Shown piece after piece: positions 60,306 to 64,000 of a stretch of 64,000 nt of DNA; within the stretch, counting starts at the first letter, position 1, and every line of letters begins with the position of its first letter. The position numbers and the translations under genes were made by a program. The notes below the pieces were generated by a model. The model saw only the letters and a list, made by a program, of their open reading frames with translations. It was not told the origin of the DNA and did not search any database. The DNA comes from Clostridiales bacterium. GTDB taxonomy: Bacteria > Bacillota > Clostridia > Peptostreptococcales > Acidaminobacteraceae. The stretch lies in assembly GCA_030446305.1 (NCBI GenBank), contig JASUSA010000009.1, forward strand, positions 1 to 64,000, read 5' to 3'.

Positions 60306-61172
60306 ATGGGCAATGTTAAATATTATACGGGTGAAGTATGGTTTTTACTAAAGCAGCAAAAAACAGGCAATGCAGTGATGCTGATGAGCATGACACTGCT
60401 GATGGCACTACTGACTTTAACCATTGCCTGGGCACTGGTTGTAAATGATGCGGCATCCGCAGTTAGAGCTGAAAGTGAGATCGACGTCTATTTGACGGAT
60501 GATACCTATGATGTCGTATCGGATCGTATTGAACGCATGTTTCAAGGTACTGAAACGAGAGTTGTCTCGGCAGAAGAGGCGTATCGCAATATGGATTCAA
60601 TACTTGGAGAAGGACAGAATGTCCTTTCGCTATTTGATGAAAACCCACTGGAAAGTTATATTGAAGTGAAATTGCCAATTGAAATGGCGGGGGAAACTGC
60701 CGCAAAAATTGAAAAAATAACGGGTGTCGACTACGTACGTGATAATAAGGCGGTTCTAGATGCTGTTAATTCCTTTACAAAGCTGTCGATACGCTTAAGC
60801 CTTTTTTTGCTTGCAGGCGTTGGCATGGGTACTTTTCTAATTTTATCCGGTTTAATTCGCCAAAGCATCCATCAATATCGGGATCATATTGACACCATGC
60901 AGCTGCTGGGCGCGCCAAATGCGTTTATTCAAATTCCCTTTTTCGGTGAGGGGATTTTTCTGAGTTTTTTGAGCATGCTAATTGCATTCTCAGCCAGTGC
61001 GTGGGGGATAACAGCGCTGCTGAATAAAATGCGTACAGCTGTGATGTGGTTTCCGATACCACAGGGGCATGCTGTCATGTTGAAGACCGCAGTCTTTATG
61101 GCAGGGTTCAGCCTATTGATTGGCATAACCGGCAGCATATTTGGTTTTAGATCGGCAATCAAAAAAGCATAG
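60306..61172 (+). CDS. ftsX: FtsX-type membrane protein
   Basis: 288 residues with four helices (about 23-45, 165-190, 220-245, 258-285) and an extracytoplasmic loop of about 120 residues between the first and second (INDVYLT-type strand IDVYLTDDTYDVV; ESYIEVKLPIEMAGE), the part that contacts the coiled-coil partner. MQLLGAPNAFIQIPF-type cytoplasmic segment matches FtsX. The ATG at 60306 with AAGGGTG upstream is preferred over the in-frame start at 60258 inside ftsE. The whole module has no divisome gene next to it. Confidence 0.9.
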   Translation: MGNVKYYTGEVWFLLKQQKTGNAVMLMSMTLLMALLTLTIAWALVVNDAASAVRAESEIDVYLTDDTYDVVSDRIERMFQGTETRVVSAEEAYRNMDSILGEGQNVLSLFDENPLESYIEVKLPIEMAGETAAKIEKITGVDYVRDNKAVLDAVNSFTKLSIRLSLFLLAGVGMGTFLILSGLIRQSIHQYRDHIDTMQLLGAPNAFIQIPFFGEGIFLSFLSMLIAFSASAWGITALLNKMRTAVMWFPIPQGHAVMLKTAVFMAGFSLLIGITGSIFGFRSAIKKA

Positions 61173-61242
61173 AAAACTTGCGGATGAGGGTTATCTATGA
61201 TACTTTGAAGAAGAATATAGACGTGTATGCGGAGGTAAGGAT

Positions 61243-61875
61243 ATGGCGGTTCAAGTCAATGCAGAAAAGTTAAAACATGCAGAACAGATCTTTTTTAACA
61301 TGTATCCGGACGGTTTTGAAGCCGATGAAATGAAGGCTATTGCCAAAAAACACAAAGTTGAAAAAATGCGACAGTTTGTTGAAACACAGTTTAATGAGGC
61401 GGCTTTTGAAAATACAGATCAGCTCTTCGAAGATTATGTGAAACTCATTGCGCGTTCCTCACTGGTTTCTGTTTTTGAAAAGGCTAAATTTAGAGATGCT
61501 GCAAAAGTGATGTCTGCTGTCGAAAAAGACATGATGGTCAAGGGAATGAAGGCCTTTTTATATGGCAATCAAGCCGCTGGATTTGAGATGCAAATCGAGG
61601 TGCTGGAACGTTATAAGCTTGCGAAGTGGCCAATTTTAACGGTATTGGGACTCTATCAGTTCCCGGCAGTTGAAGTGCTCGTAAAGCCAACGACGGTGAA
61701 AGGCATTTTAAAATATTTTGAAGTAACCGATATTCAGTATACCTCAAAGCCGACCTATGCATTCTATAGCCAGTATCGTGAACTCGTCAATGCGATAAAG
61801 GCTTTGGCGCATCCAATGCTGATGGTGGATAATGCCGCATTCTGCGGCTTTCTGATGATGACAATGACACTGTAG
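61243..61875 (+). CDS. Hypothetical 210-residue protein
   Basis: I do not recognise this soluble protein. It is predicted alpha-helical in the first two-thirds (AEKLKHAEQIFFNMYPDGFE; MKAIAKKHKVEKMRQFVETQ) with a motif-poor C-terminal part (IQYTSKPTYAFYSQYRELVN) and ends FCGFLMMTMTL. GGAGG before the ATG. It follows ftsX by 70 bases on the same strand and may be in the same transcript. Confidence 0.7.
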   Translation: MAVQVNAEKLKHAEQIFFNMYPDGFEADEMKAIAKKHKVEKMRQFVETQFNEAAFENTDQLFEDYVKLIARSSLVSVFEKAKFRDAAKVMSAVEKDMMVKGMKAFLYGNQAAGFEMQIEVLERYKLAKWPILTVLGLYQFPAVEVLVKPTTVKGILKYFEVTDIQYTSKPTYAFYSQYRELVNAIKALAHPMLMVDNAAFCGFLMMTMTL

Positions 61876-61886
61876 ATTATCATGAA

Positions 61887-61935
61887 TATGCTATAGATTA
61901 TGTGATTATGCTATATATCGTGATTATGCTATAGA
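61887..61935 (+). repeat. Three imperfect copies of TATGCTATA with 18-20-base period
   Basis: TATGCTATA at 61887, 61907 and 61925, each followed or preceded by ATGTGAT-like bases, in the 290-base gap (61876-62165). No gene is seen in the gap. Confidence 0.65.
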
Positions 61936-62165
61936 TGATGACAGCATAGGCACCTTTGTCGATCGTGCAGATAGATGACTGTGATGACGCTTTAAATGTG
62001 TCTTTTTATTAATCAGCGTCATGACTTTAAAGTTCTTGGATGAACATTGCCATTTTTTTTCAATATGATAAAATAGAATCGTTCATGGGGGCGCTGCTTG
62101 GCGAAGATCTTACGGGAGTTTCGTTTTGGAGTGCCTTTTAAAAATTTGACAATTGGGAGCGGCAG

Positions 62166-62846
62166 ATGAGATCTTTGAAGGCGTATTTATCAGAAAACAA
62201 GCATTTTTACTGGATTCTATTGCTATTGCCATTACTGGTTTGGTTTAAACTCTTAGAATTCAATTTAGTGCCTAAATACATGGTGCATTCATTTATTGAT
62301 GACCTTATTCCCTTTTCAAAAGTATTTATTATACCTTATATTCTATGGTTTCCATACATTGCCTATGGCGTCCTGTTTACGGGTCGGCATAATCGATCGG
62401 ATTATCTGAAGCTATTGATTTTTATTGGTGGCGGGATGTCAATTGCTTACATATTTTATATGTTTTTTCCAAATGCGCAGGAGCTGAGGCCGACGATTAC
62501 GGCCAATGACCCGCTGTCGCTGCTGGTTCGTTTTATTTATTGGTCAGATACGCCGACCAACGTCTTTCCAAGTATTCACGTCATCAATGCAGTGGCAGTC
62601 GATGTGGCACTGCATCATTCAGAAGCCTTTTCTCAGAAAAAAGGCGGCAAGTGGCTGTCGTCACTGATCATGATATTGATTTGCCTGTCCACGATGTTTG
62701 TCAAACAGCACTCTGTATTGGATGTTGCCGGAGGGCTTGTCGTATCGGCATTCTTCATTGTACCGCTTTATCTGATTCCTAAGCGTCGCGTTGTGATCGA
62801 ATCAATGACGGCTCAAACGGCGTCGGAACAGCACGAATTTTCTTAA
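62166..62846 (+). CDS. PAP2-superfamily membrane phosphatase
   Basis: 226 residues with about six helices. The PAP2 motifs PSIHVINAVAVD (motif 2, His) and KQHSVLDVAGG (motif 3, His) are present; motif 1 is degenerate (AQELRPTITAND). Of the type acting on lipid phosphates such as undecaprenyl or phosphatidylglycerol phosphates, or transferring inositol-type headgroups. No ribosome-binding site other than GGGAGC is seen. It stands alone. Confidence 0.82.
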   Translation: MRSLKAYLSENKHFYWILLLLPLLVWFKLLEFNLVPKYMVHSFIDDLIPFSKVFIIPYILWFPYIAYGVLFTGRHNRSDYLKLLIFIGGGMSIAYIFYMFFPNAQELRPTITANDPLSLLVRFIYWSDTPTNVFPSIHVINAVAVDVALHHSEAFSQKKGGKWLSSLIMILICLSTMFVKQHSVLDVAGGLVVSAFFIVPLYLIPKRRVVIESMTAQTASEQHEFS

Positions 62847-63075
62847 CTCGCTATAAAGCAGACTGCTGTAAATTGATAAGAGCCAGGTTGATGCCTTTAG
62901 ATCATCTGAAACAGTATCATTCAAATACTGCGGCAAGTGAAATGCAATGCGGTCAAAACAAAACAATACAATACAATGCCATTCATACAGAATGAATGGC
63001 AGCGTTAATAAGCAATCATAAAATACAAGCGGAAATATTTCGTATGAATATATCGTATTAAATATAGGATATAAA

Positions 63076-63123
63076 TACACCTTAAAGAATACCTTAAAAT
63101 ATACTTTAAAAAAACACCTTAAC
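63076..63123 (+). repeat. Four tandem copies of a 12-base unit
   Basis: TACACCTTAAAG, AATACCTTAAAA, TATACTTTAAAA, AAACACCTTAAC are head to tail in the 382-base gap (62847-63228). An open frame on the other strand (62802-63125) reads through this repeat and the end of the PAP2 gene; I regard it as chance. No other signal in the gap. Confidence 0.8.
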
Positions 63124-63228
63124 ATGTTAGCAAAACGGCAGCCTTATCTGATCGCTGCCCAAACGTATGTCTACGATACAATCTGATAAAGACTTCAGCA
63201 AGCAGTAGACAATCAATGGAGGCAAAGG

Positions 63229-63798
63229 ATGCGTTTAAAACTATTTATCAACGGCCTCTTCGTTCTTTTCATCGAATCCGTCATCAGCACATTGGTCTTT
63301 TTGGGAATCCCCGAAAAGTATTTAGATTATCGCCGCTGGCCTTTCCGAGAGAAGAAGTGGGAAGATGGCGGCAATGTATACCAGCGTTTATTTAAAGTGA
63401 AAGTGTGGAAACACCAGTTGCCTGAACTGAGTGATTTTTTCAGCAAGTCGTTCTCTAAAAAGAAAATTGAACCGAGAAATCAGGCTTATTTAGAAAAATA
63501 TGTAGCAGAATCCTGTCGGGCTGAAATGGCCCACTGGAGTATCATTTTATTGGCTTTTATCAGTGTAGTTGCCAATGACTGCGTCGTTAGCATGCTGATG
63601 GTTGCGATTGCACTCAATATGCCCTTTATTGTGATCCAGCGCTATAATCGACCGAGGATTATGCGATTGCTAAGGCAGTTGAATCGCCGAAACAGATCCT
63701 TTGGTGATATTGACAGCAGCTATGAGGTTGACTGGCGAGGGCAGATTGTCGTTTCTGACGAGCACACATACCATTTTCAAGACTACAGAGGCGATTAA
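63229..63798 (+). CDS. CrtO-like acyltransferase family protein
   Basis: 189 residues, with an N-terminal helix (LFINGLFVLFIESVISTLVF) and further membrane segments near 115-140. The family signature of glycosyl-4,4'-diaponeurosporenoate acyltransferase (CrtO) is seen: YRRWPFREKKWEDGGNVYQR, FKVKVWKHQLPEL, RAEMAHWSIILL. CrtO in Staphylococcus finishes staphyloxanthin; no crt genes are visible here, so another glycolipid substrate is likely. GGAGG site before ATG. A TauE/SafE-like exporter follows. Confidence 0.8.
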   Translation: MRLKLFINGLFVLFIESVISTLVFLGIPEKYLDYRRWPFREKKWEDGGNVYQRLFKVKVWKHQLPELSDFFSKSFSKKKIEPRNQAYLEKYVAESCRAEMAHWSIILLAFISVVANDCVVSMLMVAIALNMPFIVIQRYNRPRIMRLLRQLNRRNRSFGDIDSSYEVDWRGQIVVSDEHTYHFQDYRGD

Positions 63799-63831
63799 AA
63801 CCGTTAACGAACGCAAACTGGGGGAGACAAA

Positions 63832-64000
63832 ATGACATTTTTACAGAGCTTTGATTTTACCACACTTCAGTGGAGCTTGATTATTTTGGCGGCAATGCTG
63901 ATCGGTTTTTCAAAGACGGCAATTGGCGGGGTAACGTTGCTGGCAGTCCCTATTCTAGCCGGCGTTTTTGGCGGCAAGGCATCAACGGGCGTCATGCTGA
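63832..64000 (+). CDS. TauE/SafE-family membrane protein, 3' end cut by window edge
   Basis: First 56 codons of a sulfite exporter TauE/SafE-family (DUF81) protein. Starts with ATG 63832 after GGGGGAG; LIGFSKTAIGGVTLLAVPIL in the first helices is the family signature. Export of sulfite, sulfoacetate or a similar anion is the family role. Confidence 0.8.
   Translation, partial: MTFLQSFDFTTLQWSLIILAAMLIGFSKTAIGGVTLLAVPILAGVFGGKASTGVML

Noticed and set aside
62802-63125. 107-residue minus-strand frame with a Phe-Lys-Val-Tyr repeat
   Set aside because: The repeated residues come from the 12-base tandem repeat, and it overlaps the end of the PAP2 gene; no ribosome-binding site.

Overview
The window looks like the chromosome of a low-to-moderate GC Gram-positive bacterium, most likely an anaerobic member of the Clostridia. 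The support is strong Shine-Dalgarno sites (GGAGG), many intrinsic terminators, S-layer-homology surface proteins, a SUF operon ordered C-B-D-S-U, a ferredoxin-fused aldo/keto reductase, FtsEX, DUF1292, and no outer-membrane genes. I cannot name the genus. I saw no rRNA or tRNA gene, transposase, integrase or CRISPR array, so this is chromosomal backbone mixed with niche-specific clusters.

Layout. 1-5.4 kb: an OmpR-type regulator cut by the window edge, an intramembrane-sensing kinase and a MacB-type ABC exporter pair, plus a small membrane protein. 5.4-7.6 kb: a crotonase-fold enzyme, MarR regulator and DUF4256 protein behind one promoter with candidate operators. 7.7-13.2 kb: a secreted LysM-anchored nucleotidase, a DtxR/MntR-type metal regulator with a candidate autoregulatory operator, and a ZIP metal transporter. 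13.4-18.7 kb: sufCBDSU behind an IscR-like site. 18.7-20.6 kb: flavodoxin and aldo/keto reductase behind a MerR-type promoter with a 19-bp spacer. 20.7-24.4 kb: a second two-component system and an ArgD-type aminotransferase. 24.7-31.9 kb: a membrane-anchored AraC regulator overlapping an orphan TRAP binding protein, then tatA-tatA-tatC directly before one very large Tat substrate. 32-45.4 kb: TetR, alcohol dehydrogenase, a MalT/LuxR-type ATPase regulator, an MFS transporter, AraC and a 1,568-residue S-layer-type surface protein. 45.7-55.8 kb: a probable amino-acid catabolic locus. 55.9-64 kb: DUF1292, TetR with its operator, an HSL-type esterase, an FtsEX module with an unusual coiled-coil partner, PAP2, a CrtO-like acyltransferase and a TauE/SafE exporter cut by the window end.

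The most interesting locus is 45.7-55.8 kb. It combines a D-2-hydroxyacid dehydrogenase, an OpuA/ProU-type importer whose permease is frameshifted, a GntR/FCD regulator, a TPP enzyme resembling the AruI 2-ketoarginine decarboxylase family, a HisC-fold aminotransferase and an aldehyde dehydrogenase. Together they spell import, transamination, decarboxylation and aldehyde oxidation (an Ehrlich-type route), with optional reduction of the 2-oxo acid. The substrate is unknown. TGTATACA palindromes before the permease and before gntR suggest one regulon.

Two other loci merit attention: the Tat operon next to its apparent dedicated client, and FtsEX paired with a PcsB/CwlO-like coiled-coil protein that lacks a hydrolase domain. 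Across the window there is also a recurrent habit of short tandem duplications (11-21 bp units, 2-5 copies), mostly in leaders and intergenic gaps and once inside a coding N-terminus.
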